From JAIEPW01 sp964471915 (lineage in GTDB: Bacteria > Acidobacteriota > Terriglobia > Bryobacterales > Bryobacteraceae): 64,000 nt of DNA. Below the pieces are notes generated by a model, which ran no database searches, was not told the origin of the DNA, and saw nothing but the letters and a program-made list of their open reading frames with translations. Of the stretch, positions 52,846 through 62,049 are shown in pieces. The translations under genes and the position numbers were made by a program. How positions within the stretch are numbered: the stretch's first letter is position 1; each line of letters opens with the position of its first letter. Location: assembly GCA_964471915.1 (NCBI GenBank), contig CAYYID010000014.1, positions 37,370 to 101,369 of the forward strand, read 5' to 3'.

Positions 52846-54777
52846 TTACTGAGCGTCGAGGACCCCGCGGACCTTCGACAACAGCGCGCCGAGGGTGAAC
52901 GGTTTTTGCAGGAACGCGGCGCCCTTGGCAAGTTCTGCCTCGTACACGGAACGGTCCTCGCTGAAGCCGGAGATGAACAGGGCCTTCAGGTGCGGCAGGC
53001 TCTGGCGCAACTGGTCCGCCACCTGGCGGCCGTTGATGCCCGGCAGGGTCATGTCGGAGACCAGCAGATCGATGGGGCCGATGTGCGAGAGCGCGGCGCG
53101 GACCGCTTCCTCGCCGCTGCCGGCTTCGAGGACGTGGTAGCCCTCGCGCTTCAGGATCTTCCGCACCAGCGCGCGGATGCCGCCCTCGTCCTCGACCAGA
53201 AGGATGGTTTCGCGCCGGGCGGCGGGGACGGCCGCGGGCTCCGGTTCCGGCTCCGGCACGGCGGCGGGGGCGGCCGGCGCCAGGCGGAGGAACACCGTGA
53301 CTCCTTCCGCGGCGCGGGCGATGTCGCCGCCCCAGGCGCGGATGTTCAGATAGGCCAGCGCGGCGTCGCGCGCGGTGAGGAAAGCATCGAAGGCGGCGGC
53401 CGGCACGGCGGGACCTTCGGAAGTGAGACGAATCGCGGCGTACCGGCCCGGGGCCAGCGGGGCGCCGGCGAGGCTCTCGCGAACCTCGTGGGAGGCAGCG
53501 GAGAGCCGGACGCGACTGCGGTCCGGGAAGGCTGCCAGCAGAGCGGTGAGCGCCTTCTCCAGCGCATCGAGATGCGCCATCACGGTCAGCGGCTCGGCGG
53601 GGGCGGCGACGGCGGCCGGCGCCAGCTCGCCACGGCAGGCGCTAAGCGCCGCGGCCAGATCCAGGGGCGAGGTTTCGGCGAGCTTCGGCCGGGTGAACTC
53701 GGTGAGCTTCGCCGTGATCTTGGCCATGCGCTCGGCCGCGCCGAGGATTTCTTCGATGTCGTGGCGCATGGGATGATCCTGCACCAGGCTGCTGAAGAGT
53801 TCTTCGCCATAGCCGGTAATGATCATCAGCGGGTTGTTCAGATCATGCGCCAGGCGGCTGGAGAGCTGCGCGGCGGCGTCCATGCGCTCGGCCTGCAGCA
53901 CCTGGGCTTCGAGCTGGCGGCGCTCGGTCATGTCCGTGGCGACGCCGGTGAGTGTGTCGGCGTCCACGCGGACGGTTTCGCGGACCCAGCGGCCATTGCG
54001 GGTGCGGTATTCGCAAGTGTAGTCGCCGGGCTGCGCGAAGCTGCGGTCGCAGAACTCCAGGACGCGGGCGCGGTCGTCGTCGGCGATGCGCTCCCCGAAA
54101 AAGCGGGGATCGCCGAGCCAGGCTGCGTTGGGCGCGCCGAAGAGCGGGGCGGCGGCGCCGGAGACGGACAGGAACTCGCGGGTGGCGCGGCGGGCGGTCC
54201 AGACGACCGCGGGCAGGCCGGCGAACTGCGGTGCCGGCGTCGTCGCCGGAACCGTTGGGGCGGCCGCTGGGGGCGCCGGAGGCTCCGGGGCGACCTCTGG
54301 TTCGGCAGCGGCGGGTTCGGGTTCCGCGGTATGCGGCTCCGGTTCCGCGACCGCGGGGAGCATCACCGCCGCCTCGGTACGCTGCGACTCGCGGACCATC
54401 ACCAGGACCTTGCCGGAGCCGGCTTCGTCCGGGGGGAACAAGGGAAAGACCTGCGTCTCGAAGCGGCCGGCCAGGCGCTCGACGATCACCGGATCGGGCG
54501 CGGCGGTGCCGAGGAAGGAGTCGCTCAGCCGCTGGCGGAGCAGTTCCGACGGCAGCAGTTGATGGATCGACTTGCCTGCGGCGTCGTCGGGGAGCAATTG
54601 GAAGAGCTGCCGGAATGTGCGGTTGACGGCCACGATCTCACCTCCCGAGGAGACGACCGCGAGCCCAAGGGGGACGACGGACAGAATGCGCTGGTACAGA
54701 CGCTTTTCGGTCTCGGCGAGAGCGAGGAGCCGGGCTACGTCGTCCGCGCGCCAGATCTGATGATCCGTGCGTTCCAT
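52846..54777 (-). CDS. Hybrid PAS/HisKA/receiver protein with a degenerate ATPase domain
   Basis: The 643-residue cytoplasmic protein has PAS 1 (about 25-130), a Pro/Glu/Ala-rich linker ('AEPEPHTAEPEPAAAEPEV'), PAS 2 (about 185-290), a HisKA helix pair with His in SSRLAHDLNNPLMIITGY, and a receiver domain at the C-terminus (about 525-643: LLVEDEGG, phospho-acceptor Asp in LLVSDMTLPG, switch Lys in LQKPF). Between HisKA and receiver, the ATPase fold keeps its secondary structure but lacks the N box, DxGxG and GTGLGL motifs. It probably cannot bind ATP and would receive phosphate from another kinase. It ends 8 nt after the VapC relic, convergently. Confidence 0.82.
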   Translation of the reverse strand: MERTDHQIWRADDVARLLALAETEKRLYQRILSVVPLGLAVVSSGGEIVAVNRTFRQLFQLLPDDAAGKSIHQLLPSELLRQRLSDSFLGTAAPDPVIVERLAGRFETQVFPLFPPDEAGSGKVLVMVRESQRTEAAVMLPAVAEPEPHTAEPEPAAAEPEVAPEPPAPPAAAPTVPATTPAPQFAGLPAVVWTARRATREFLSVSGAAAPLFGAPNAAWLGDPRFFGERIADDDRARVLEFCDRSFAQPGDYTCEYRTRNGRWVRETVRVDADTLTGVATDMTERRQLEAQVLQAERMDAAAQLSSRLAHDLNNPLMIITGYGEELFSSLVQDHPMRHDIEEILGAAERMAKITAKLTEFTRPKLAETSPLDLAAALSACRGELAPAAVAAPAEPLTVMAHLDALEKALTALLAAFPDRSRVRLSAASHEVRESLAGAPLAPGRYAAIRLTSEGPAVPAAAFDAFLTARDAALAYLNIRAWGGDIARAAEGVTVFLRLAPAAPAAVPEPEPEPAAVPAARRETILLVEDEGGIRALVRKILKREGYHVLEAGSGEEAVRAALSHIGPIDLLVSDMTLPGINGRQVADQLRQSLPHLKALFISGFSEDRSVYEAELAKGAAFLQKPFTLGALLSKVRGVLDAQ

Positions 54778-54909
54778 GGGTCCGATTCTAGGGTAGGGAC
54801 CGGGGGTGAAGGGAACAAGGTACCGGAGTGGGGAAGTGTGGCGGTACTCGACATTCCCTGGAGGGCTATCCAGGTCCAGGTTATGCCTAGTACCGCGGAA
54901 CTAAGGGCA

Positions 54910-56160
54910 CTACTGCTGCGGCGCCTTCGCGACCTTTTCGACCTGCGCCAGGGTGTTGCGGGCGGCTTCGATGTCGCGCGGATTGGTAGCCGTTTCGATG
55001 TACGTCTTCAGGATCTGCGTGGCTTCCGTGAACTCGGCCTTGTTGGCGAGGATCACGCCGAGCACGTAGTTCGCCTTGGGTACCCGGTGTTGCTTGTCCA
55101 TCTTGAGGAACTCGCGACAGCTCTTCTCGGCGGCGGCGTAGTTCTGCAGGTTGAGATAGGCCAGGGAATTGAAGTAGTAGGCGTGCGGGAAGTCGTAGGG
55201 ATTCAGCTTGATGACGGTGTCGGTGATTTTGGCGACGTCTTCCCACCGGTTCTCGCGGGCGGCGATCATGTAGAGGCCTTCGTGCGGCTGGACGAGTTTC
55301 GCGTCGGCGGCGAGCGAGGCCTCGAACGCCTTGCGGGATTCGTCCTTGTTCTGCAGCTTTTCGTGGGCGCGGCCCAGTTCGTTCCAGGCGATGGCGTACT
55401 TGGGATACATCTCGACCGCTTTGCCGAGGTGCACGATGGCTTCGTCGGCCTTGCCTTTGTCGAGCGCCTTGCGTCCTTTCTCGAAGAGCTTTTGGGCTTC
55501 CTTGGGGGCGTTCGCGGTAGTGGCGGAGATGGTGAGGCCTTCGACGTTGCCGAGGCGTTGGAGCAGGATGATGCCGACATCCGGGTTGTCGAGGAAGCGG
55601 CGGTTGGTGAGGGAGATCACTTCGGAGCGGAAGCCGGGCAGGTTGGCACGGATTTCACAGCCGAACAGATCGCGCTCGCGGATGCCCTGGTTGTTGGGCC
55701 CCATGCCGGGGTTGCCGCCGCCGGCGCCGCCGAAGGTGCCGAACGGATCCATGCTGCTCTGGCTGGCGTCGGCGAGCATCGCCGAGTTGCGGCCGAGTTC
55801 GAACTGAAAGCGTCCTTTGGTGTCGGTGTAGCCTTCGGCGCGGGCGATGCCGTTGCACACGCGCTCGATCATGACGGGTTCGGGAATGGGCGAACCGTCG
55901 GCCATCTGCACCTTGCCAGCCAGGAAGATGGGCCGGCGCATCTCGGGCATGTTCTGGGGCTGGGTACCCGGGAAGTTGGGCGCGGAGGGTGGCCGCCCGG
56001 TGGTGCCGGTGGTTCCCGTGGTGCCGCCGCCGGTGCCTCCGGTGCCGGTTCCTCCGGTGCCGGTTCCTCCGGTGGGAGGAGATTGCGCGAGCAGCATGGC
56101 CGATGCCAGCGTCGCCGCCAGCGAAAACGGAACGAACGAACCCAATCCGCGCTTCAGCAT
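54910..56160 (-). CDS. Secreted TPR protein with Gly/Thr-rich linker
   Basis: The 416-residue protein has a signal peptide (about 1-26), a low-complexity linker of tandem TGGTG/TTGTTG units (about 30-56), a carboxypeptidase-regulatory-like beta domain (about 78-200; 'IFLAGKVQMADGSPIPEPV'), and TPR repeats in the second half ('ARKALDK.KADEAIVHLGKA'-type helices, 'YAIAWNELGRAHEKLQNKD', 'NYAAAEKSCREFLKMD'). It probably scaffolds a complex at the cell surface. A good promoter lies just upstream. Confidence 0.78.
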   Translation of the reverse strand: MLKRGLGSFVPFSLAATLASAMLLAQSPPTGGTGTGGTGTGGTGGGTTGTTGTTGRPPSAPNFPGTQPQNMPEMRRPIFLAGKVQMADGSPIPEPVMIERVCNGIARAEGYTDTKGRFQFELGRNSAMLADASQSSMDPFGTFGGAGGGNPGMGPNNQGIRERDLFGCEIRANLPGFRSEVISLTNRRFLDNPDVGIILLQRLGNVEGLTISATTANAPKEAQKLFEKGRKALDKGKADEAIVHLGKAVEMYPKYAIAWNELGRAHEKLQNKDESRKAFEASLAADAKLVQPHEGLYMIAARENRWEDVAKITDTVIKLNPYDFPHAYYFNSLAYLNLQNYAAAEKSCREFLKMDKQHRVPKANYVLGVILANKAEFTEATQILKTYIETATNPRDIEAARNTLAQVEKVAKAPQQ

Positions 56161-56195
56161 GTCAGCGGGCCCCCTTTGGAACTACCGTGACCGTC

Positions 56196-56223
56196 ATTAT
56201 AACGATCGGGCGGCAGGCGTCAA
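56196..56223 (-). promoter_or_regulatory. Sigma70-type promoter for the TPR gene
   Basis: On the minus strand TTGACG (56223-56218), a 16-nt spacer and a perfect TATAAT (56201-56196) precede the gene start by 36 nt. A 7-bp inverted repeat GGCGGCA/TGCCGCC overlaps the -35 box and could be an operator. Confidence 0.7.
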
Positions 56224-56285
56224 TGCCGCCTACCCCCAAGGGGCAACCGGGGCCGCGGCCCGGGCGGGCGTCTTACAATACAGGG

Positions 56286-56903
56286 GTGCTCAAGAATCCG
56301 CTTACCGTCGCCGTGGCGGCCCTCATCCTGCTAGCGGGCTGCGCCGAGCCGCCCAAGAAACCAGCACCGAAGGAGCCACCCAAGCCGGCGGTCCCGGTTT
56401 CCGGACGCCAGGCGTTCCAGTACGTGTATCCGGCAGCGCGCACGTGGGCCCCGGATGCGCAGCCGATCCAGGGACGGAACCTGAACCTTCCGGACCCGAA
56501 GTCCGAGAAGGGCCGGTGCGCCGCCTGGGAGTTCACGTTCGCGTCGGCGTCCAAAGGACGCATGAAGAGCTGGACCTACTCGGTGATCGAAGCCGAGGGG
56601 AACCTGCACAAGGGGACTTTTGCCGGCCAGGAGGCGAACTTCACGGGCGCGATCGGCCAGGCGAAGCCGTTCACGACATTTGCGCTGAAGATCGATACGG
56701 ACGAAGCGCTGGAGACGGCGCAGAAGGTGAGCGCCGAGGAATTGAAGAAAGTCGGGGATAAGCAGATCCTGTTTCTGCTGGAGTATACGCCACGGTTTCC
56801 GAACCCGGCGTGGCGCGTCATGTGGGGCGAGTCGCTGGCGACGAGCGAATACTCGGTGTTCGTCGACGCGGTGACCGGACAAATGCTGCAGAAAGTGAAG
56901 TGA
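56286..56903 (+). CDS. Putative lipoprotein of unknown function
   Basis: The 205-residue protein has a lipoprotein signal (VAVAALILLAGC, lipidated Cys near residue 19) and a Pro/Lys-rich linker (PPKKPAPKEPPKP). A beta-rich domain with 'KGRCAAWEFTFASASKGRM' and 'NPAWRVMWGESLATSEYSVF' follows, ending VDAVTGQMLQKVK like a PepSY-type repeat ('VDA.TG..L'). The GTG start at 56286 is the first that yields the signal. Its stop overlaps the start of the next gene as GTGA, so the two are coupled. Function unknown. Confidence 0.62.
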   Translation: MLKNPLTVAVAALILLAGCAEPPKKPAPKEPPKPAVPVSGRQAFQYVYPAARTWAPDAQPIQGRNLNLPDPKSEKGRCAAWEFTFASASKGRMKSWTYSVIEAEGNLHKGTFAGQEANFTGAIGQAKPFTTFALKIDTDEALETAQKVSAEELKKVGDKQILFLLEYTPRFPNPAWRVMWGESLATSEYSVFVDAVTGQMLQKVK

Positions 56904-58543
56904 AACCCGCGGGGGACCTGGAGTTCGGGCCGTTCCGGCTGGACCGGACCAACCGGCGGCTGCTGCGCGCGAGCGAGGAAATCCCGCTGGCGCCCAAGGC
57001 GATCGATGTGCTCACGTACCTGGCCGAGCACGCCGGGCGGGTGCTGCTGCGCGACGAGTTGCTGTCATCTTTGTGGCCCGGAACGTTCGTCGACGACCAC
57101 GCGCTGTCGGTCCAGATCCGGGATATCCGGAGGGCGCTGGGCGACGATCCGAAGACGCCGCGCTATATCGAAACGCGGCACCGCCGCGGCTACCGATTCG
57201 TGGCCGAGGTTCGCGAGGCGGCGGCGCCCGCGCCTTCGCCGCTGCTCGCCGCCGGCGACAGCATTCCCGAGACGCGCTACGCCCGGTCCGGGGATGTCAA
57301 CATCGCTTTCCAGGTGTTGGGCGAGGGGCCGATCGACCTGGTGTTCGTGATGGGCTGGGTGTCGCACCTCGAGTACTTCTGGACGGAACCGTCGTTTGCG
57401 CGTTTTCTGCGGCGGCTGGCGGGCTTCTCGCGGCTGATCCTGTTCGATAAACGGGGCACGGGGCTTTCGGACCGGGTGCCGATCGCGGGGCTGCCGACGC
57501 TGGAGCAGCGGATGGACGATGTGCGCGCGGTGATGGCCGCGGCGGGGTCGCGGCAGGCGGTGATTTGCGGCGTGTCCGAAGGCGGCCCGATGTCGGCGTT
57601 GTTCGCGGCGACGTACCCGGACAAGGTGCTGGCGCTGGTGATGTTCGGCACGTACGCGCGGCGGATGCGCGACGCCGATTACCCGTGGGGGCCGTCGGAG
57701 GAAGAACGCAACCGGTTTCTGGAACAGATCCGGACGCAGTGGGGCGGTCCGGTGGGCATAGAGGAGCGAGCGCCGTCGCTGGCGCAGGATCCGCACTTCC
57801 GGGACTGGTGGGCCGCGTATTTGCGGATGGGGGCGAGTCCGGGAGCGGCGGAGGCGCTGACGCGAATGAACGCGGCGATCGACGTCCGGCGGGTGTTGCC
57901 GACCATCCGGGTGCCCACGCTGGTGCTGCATCGCAGCGGGGATCAGTGCCTGAAGGTGGAGGAAGGGCGCTACGTGGCGTCGCGGATCCCAGGGGCGTCG
58001 TTCGTGGAACTGCCGGGGGCGGACCATCTGCCGTTTGCCGGCGAGCAGGACGAAGTGCTGGAGCGGATCCGGGAGTTTCTGAGCGGGATCCGGCACGGAC
58101 GGGAGCCGGACCGGGTGCTGGCCACGGTGCTGCTGGGCGCGGGAGACGAGCGGACGCTGGGCGATCTGTTCCGCGACGAAGTGCGGTGGCAACGAGGCGT
58201 GGAGGCGGCGCGGTTCGGGTTGGCGGCGACCTTCGACGGGCCGGCGCGAGCGATCCGGTGCGCCTGGGCGATGGCGGAGCATGCGGCGCGGCTGGGTGCG
58301 GATTTCCGCGCGGCCTTGCACACTGGAGAGTGCGACCGCAGCGGCGAGGCCGGCGTCGCGGGACCCGGACGCGAGGTGGCGGAGCAGGTGCTGCGGCGCA
58401 CGGGCGCGGGCGAGATCCAGGTGACGGCGACGGTGCGGGACCTGGTGGCGGGATCGGGGATCCGGTTCGCGGAGCAGGGGTTACTAGTGACGGCTGCGCC
58501 CGAGGGGGAATGGCGGCTGCTGCGGGTGGTAGGGGCGGCGTAA
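56900..58543 (+). CDS. Winged-helix / alpha-beta hydrolase / degenerate cyclase fusion
   Basis: The 547-residue protein (GTG start coupled to the lipoprotein gene) has an OmpR-type winged-helix DNA-binding domain at 1-105 ('LSVQIRDIRRALGDDPKTP', IETRHRRGYRFVAEV). An alpha/beta hydrolase follows (about 125-395; nucleophile Ser in CGVSEGGPMS, acid in HRSGDQCLKV, His in GADHLPF). A class III nucleotide-cyclase-like domain ends the protein (about 405-547; LAATFDGPARAIRCAWAM, ALHTGECD). Active cyclases have FTDIVGST, but here the same place reads 'ATVLLGAGDERTLGD', and the KTxGDG segment is gone, so both metal-binding Asp are lost. The cyclase part is probably a sensor or dimerisation module. Confidence 0.8.
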   Translation: MKPAGDLEFGPFRLDRTNRRLLRASEEIPLAPKAIDVLTYLAEHAGRVLLRDELLSSLWPGTFVDDHALSVQIRDIRRALGDDPKTPRYIETRHRRGYRFVAEVREAAAPAPSPLLAAGDSIPETRYARSGDVNIAFQVLGEGPIDLVFVMGWVSHLEYFWTEPSFARFLRRLAGFSRLILFDKRGTGLSDRVPIAGLPTLEQRMDDVRAVMAAAGSRQAVICGVSEGGPMSALFAATYPDKVLALVMFGTYARRMRDADYPWGPSEEERNRFLEQIRTQWGGPVGIEERAPSLAQDPHFRDWWAAYLRMGASPGAAEALTRMNAAIDVRRVLPTIRVPTLVLHRSGDQCLKVEEGRYVASRIPGASFVELPGADHLPFAGEQDEVLERIREFLSGIRHGREPDRVLATVLLGAGDERTLGDLFRDEVRWQRGVEAARFGLAATFDGPARAIRCAWAMAEHAARLGADFRAALHTGECDRSGEAGVAGPGREVAEQVLRRTGAGEIQVTATVRDLVAGSGIRFAEQGLLVTAAPEGEWRLLRVVGAA

Positions 58544-58592
58544 GGATTCCGGCTCATTGCGGCGCCAGCCTTAACCGATAAGGCGCAACAGG

Positions 58593-60650
58593 ATGCCGCT
58601 GGCAAACGTCCGGGCCCTTACTGCGAATTTCGAAGCCGAATGTCTGGACGGGATTCCGCTGCCGGTGTGCGTCACCAGCAGCGAGGACCGGATCGTGCTG
58701 CGGAACCGCGCGTTCCAGCGCCTGTTTCCCGGCGCGGAGACCGCGCCGGGCGATGCGCTGGTAGAGGCGGGAGGCCGCACGTATCAGATCGAGCGGCGGC
58801 AGGCGGCGTCCGGCCGGGCGCGGCGGACCGTTCACTGCTACATCCCGCGGGACTCGGCGGGCGACGCCTTCGAGGAACTGCAGCAATTGTGGTTTGCGAG
58901 CGACGATGCGCTGTTCGCGCTGACGGGCGACGGCGAGATCGAGCTGGCGAATGCCGCGGCGGAACGGGTGCTGCAGTTGCCGGCGGCGGCGCTGCGGGGC
59001 CGCTCGTGGGTCGAGCAACTGGGCGAGGCGGACCGGCCGGCGGCGCGGCAGCGGCTGGAGCAGTTGCGGGCTCGCGCCGAGCCCGTGCGGCTGCAGGCAC
59101 GGTTGCGGTGCGCCGGGGCGGAACGGTGGTTCAGTTGGGGGCTTTTGCCGGTGCGGACGGTGGGCCGGGTGTATTGCGTGGGGCGGGATATCGAGGAGCC
59201 GCGGCAGCAGCAGCGGCGGCTGGCTGAGGCCGAGCAACTGCTGTCGGGGGTGCTGGCGAGTGCGGGGGCGGGCGTGGTGGTGCTGGCTCCGGACGCCGGG
59301 GAGTGGGAGGTGCGGTTCGCGAATCCGGCGGCGGAGCGGACGTTCGGGGTACTGGGTCCGGATTCCTGGGAGCGCGCGGTGGCGGCCGGGTTGCCGGAGG
59401 AAGTGCGTGCGCGGATGGCGCAGGCGGCGCGGGCGGGCGAGGAGTGGCACCAGGAGATCGAGTGGAACCGGCGCATTTTGAAGGTGGCCGGGACCCCGCT
59501 GGGAGGCGGGCTGGTGCTGTCGTTTCTGGATGTCACGGAGGCGCGGCGGCTGGCGACGGTGGCGGAGCGGACCAGCAACCTGGTGGTGATCACGGACGCC
59601 GAGGGGCGGATCGAGTGGGTGAACGCGCACTTCGTGCGGGTGACGGGTTACACGCTGGAGGAGGCGCGCGGCAGGCGGCCGGCGTCGTTTCTGCATGGCG
59701 CGGAGACGGACCAGGCGACGGTGCGGCGGATGCGGGCAGCGATCCGGGCGGGCGCCGGATTCCGGGAAGAGCTGGTGAACTACTCGAAGGCGGGCGAGAA
59801 GTACTGGATCGAGCTGGACGTGCAGCCGGTGCGGACGGGTGGCGCCGTGACGAATTTCGTCGCGATCGAGACCGAGGTAACAGAGCGGAAACGCTCGGAA
59901 GCGGCGCTGCGCGCGGCGCTGGAGCGGGAGCGCCAATTGAACGAAGTGCGGACGCGGCTGATTGCGACCATGTCGCATGAGTTCCGGACGCCCCTGACGG
60001 TGATCGGCTCCAGCGCGGACCTTCTGGAAATGATGCTCGGTGTCGAGGCGGGCAGCAAGCCGGCGCAACACCTGGGGCAGATCCGGAACAAGGTCAAGCA
60101 GATGGTGGAGATGTTGAACGAGCTGCTGGAGGTGCGCCAGGCGGAGGCGGAGAATCCCTCGCCGCGTCCCGGCGCGTTCGATTTCGCGGCCCACGTGTCG
60201 GAGGTGGTGGCGGAGCTGCGGCAGACGGCGCCAGAGGGTCAGGAGATCCACTGGGAGCCGCCGGCGGAGGCGTGTCCGGTATGGCTGGACCCCAAGATGA
60301 CGCGGGCGGTGCTGCAGAACCTGGTGGCGAACGCGGTGAAGTACTCGCCGCGGCGGACGCCGGTCCAGGTGACGCTGGAGGTAGGGGAAGTGGATCTGGC
60401 ATGGACGGTGGAGGACGGCGGGATCGGGATTCCGGCGGCGGATCTGGACAAGGTCTTCGGCTCGTTCCACCGGGCGCGCAACGTGGGCAATATTCCGGGG
60501 ACAGGGTTGGGACTGGCGATCGTGAAGCGGTTCGTGGAACAGCACGGCGGCACGATTGCGGTGGCGAGCGAGGCGGGGCAGGGCACGCGGTTCCGGGTGC
60601 GGCTGCCGCGCCGGCTGGAGCAGACGGGCGGGGAGGACAACCGTGAATGA
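58593..60650 (+). CDS. PAS-rich sensor histidine kinase
   Basis: The 685-residue cytoplasmic kinase has three to four PAS domains (about 10-75, 95-200, 215-310, 320-440; the last includes 'WVNAHFVRVTGYTLEEARGR'). HisKA follows with the phospho-acceptor His in MSHEFRTPLTVIG, then a complete ATPase domain: N box NLVANAVKYSP, G1 VEDGGIGIP, F box and G2 GTGLGLAIVKR. It should autophosphorylate in response to a redox or small-molecule signal. It overlaps the next gene, a receiver protein, by 8 nt, the likely partner. No membrane segment is seen. Confidence 0.9.
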   Translation: MPLANVRALTANFEAECLDGIPLPVCVTSSEDRIVLRNRAFQRLFPGAETAPGDALVEAGGRTYQIERRQAASGRARRTVHCYIPRDSAGDAFEELQQLWFASDDALFALTGDGEIELANAAAERVLQLPAAALRGRSWVEQLGEADRPAARQRLEQLRARAEPVRLQARLRCAGAERWFSWGLLPVRTVGRVYCVGRDIEEPRQQQRRLAEAEQLLSGVLASAGAGVVVLAPDAGEWEVRFANPAAERTFGVLGPDSWERAVAAGLPEEVRARMAQAARAGEEWHQEIEWNRRILKVAGTPLGGGLVLSFLDVTEARRLATVAERTSNLVVITDAEGRIEWVNAHFVRVTGYTLEEARGRRPASFLHGAETDQATVRRMRAAIRAGAGFREELVNYSKAGEKYWIELDVQPVRTGGAVTNFVAIETEVTERKRSEAALRAALERERQLNEVRTRLIATMSHEFRTPLTVIGSSADLLEMMLGVEAGSKPAQHLGQIRNKVKQMVEMLNELLEVRQAEAENPSPRPGAFDFAAHVSEVVAELRQTAPEGQEIHWEPPAEACPVWLDPKMTRAVLQNLVANAVKYSPRRTPVQVTLEVGEVDLAWTVEDGGIGIPAADLDKVFGSFHRARNVGNIPGTGLGLAIVKRFVEQHGGTIAVASEAGQGTRFRVRLPRRLEQTGGEDNRE

Positions 60651-61896
60651 CGCCGTGGCGGAGATTCTGATCGTCGAAGACGAGGAGGCGATCGCCGAGA
60701 ACATCCGGAGCATTCTGGAGCTGGGGCGCTTCGGGGCGCGGGTCGCGCACGGGTCCGCCGAGGCCTGGGGGCGGATCGAGGAGCGGCGGCCGGACCTGGT
60801 GTTGCTGGACATCAACCTGGGTGAGGAGCGGGACGGGATCGAGGTGGCGCGCGAGATGCAGCAGCGCTGCCAGCTGCCGGTGGTGTATCTGACGGCGTAC
60901 TCCGATGACGAGTATCTGGAGCGGGCGCGGGCGACGGCGCCGGTGGGTTTTGTGGTGAAGCCGTTCGAGGCGCGGCAGTTATTGACGATGGTGAAGGTGG
61001 CGCTAGGGAGCGGGGCGCGCGAGCAGGCGATGCGGAGCGAGGCGGAGCGGCTGGCGGCGGCGCTGCGGGCGGGCGGGGACGCGGTGTTGTTTTCGAGCGA
61101 AGGCGGCGCGCTGGTGGACTGGAACCGGGCGGCGGCAGAGTGGTTTGGGTTGGAGCCGGCGCCGGACGGAGCGCGGCAGTTTCTCGAGGATGTCTGCGCG
61201 TTGACATCGGACGCGGGCGCCGATGTAATCGCGGGGCTGTTCGGGGAGGTGTTCGCGAAGCCGGACGGTCTGGTGGCCGGGCGCGGGCGAATCCGGACGG
61301 CGGGCGGCGCGCGAGAGGTGCTGTATTCGGCGTGCGGGCGGACCAACGAGCGGGGTCTGCGAGAACTGGTGTTGAGCCTGCGGGCGGTGGCGACGGAGGG
61401 GGAGCGTCCCGGGGCGGAGGGCGGGGACGCGGCGAATGCGCTCGTGCTGGTGACGCGCCGGGGGACGCTCGCGCGGCTGGAGGATCTGCGCGCGGCGCAG
61501 CGGAGCGACGCGCGCGCGGTGCTAGTGGTGCTGACACACTTCTTCTTGTTGCAGCAGCGCTACGGTGACGAAGCCGCGGCGGCGATCGTGGCGACGTACG
61601 CCGCGTGGCTCGAGAAGCTGGTGGCGGGGGCCGGAGCGGTCCACCCCTGGCCGGAGGCGGGGTTTCTGGTGACCGGCGGCGCGGGCCGGGACACGCGCTG
61701 GCTGCAGAGCCTGGCGGGACGGCTGGACCGGACGCCGCTGCGGTACGAGATCTCGTCGCCGACGCGGTCGGGGATCGTGCTGGTGTCGGCGTCGGCGAAG
61801 GTGGTGGACTGCGGGCGTCCGGCGACGCCCGAGGAACTGGCGTTTCAGTTGGACGCGATCGTTAACGCGGAGGCGCAGCGGGTGGAGGCGGCGTAA
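60643..61896 (+). CDS. Receiver domain protein with degenerate GGDEF-like C-terminus
   Basis: GTG 60643 is supported by GGGAGG six bases upstream and gives a 417-residue protein. The receiver domain (about 5-125) has ILIVEDEEAIAEN, the acceptor Asp in LVLLDINLGE, a Thr in YLTAYSDD and Lys in VVKPFEAR. A PAS-like segment (about 140-240) follows. The last ~130 residues fit the GGDEF fold: 'LTHFFLLQQRYGDEAAAAIV' aligns with the substrate strand, but the GG[D/E]EF signature is replaced by 'WPEAGFLVTGG'. The domain should lack diguanylate cyclase activity. It is coupled to the kinase gene. Confidence 0.8.
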   Translation: MNDAVAEILIVEDEEAIAENIRSILELGRFGARVAHGSAEAWGRIEERRPDLVLLDINLGEERDGIEVAREMQQRCQLPVVYLTAYSDDEYLERARATAPVGFVVKPFEARQLLTMVKVALGSGAREQAMRSEAERLAAALRAGGDAVLFSSEGGALVDWNRAAAEWFGLEPAPDGARQFLEDVCALTSDAGADVIAGLFGEVFAKPDGLVAGRGRIRTAGGAREVLYSACGRTNERGLRELVLSLRAVATEGERPGAEGGDAANALVLVTRRGTLARLEDLRAAQRSDARAVLVVLTHFFLLQQRYGDEAAAAIVATYAAWLEKLVAGAGAVHPWPEAGFLVTGGAGRDTRWLQSLAGRLDRTPLRYEISSPTRSGIVLVSASAKVVDCGRPATPEELAFQLDAIVNAEAQRVEAA

Positions 61897-61899
61897 GGG

Positions 61900-61975
61900 T
61901 GGTGGGCCCTGTTGGATTCGAACCAACGACCAACGGATTATGAGTCCGCTGCACTAACCGCTGTGCTAAGGGCCC
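61900..61975 (-). tRNA. tRNA with CAU anticodon (Met or Ile2 type)
   Basis: A 76-nt tRNA including encoded CCA. Acceptor GGGCCCT/AGGGCCC, T-arm GTTGG-TTCGAAT-CCAAC, anticodon loop CTCATAA. The acceptor and overall sequence resemble E. coli Ile2 (CAU read as AUA after lysidine change) at least as well as elongator Met, so the identity is left open. A TACACT box (61987-61992) about 11 nt upstream may be its promoter. Its 3' end is 3 nt from the stop of the convergent receiver gene. Confidence 0.93.
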
Positions 61976-62049
61976 GCTTCCCTCCTCAGTGTAGAAGAAG
62001 TCTCCAGGGCGATGGACAGACGGCAAGGTAAACTAAAATTAATTTTTCG

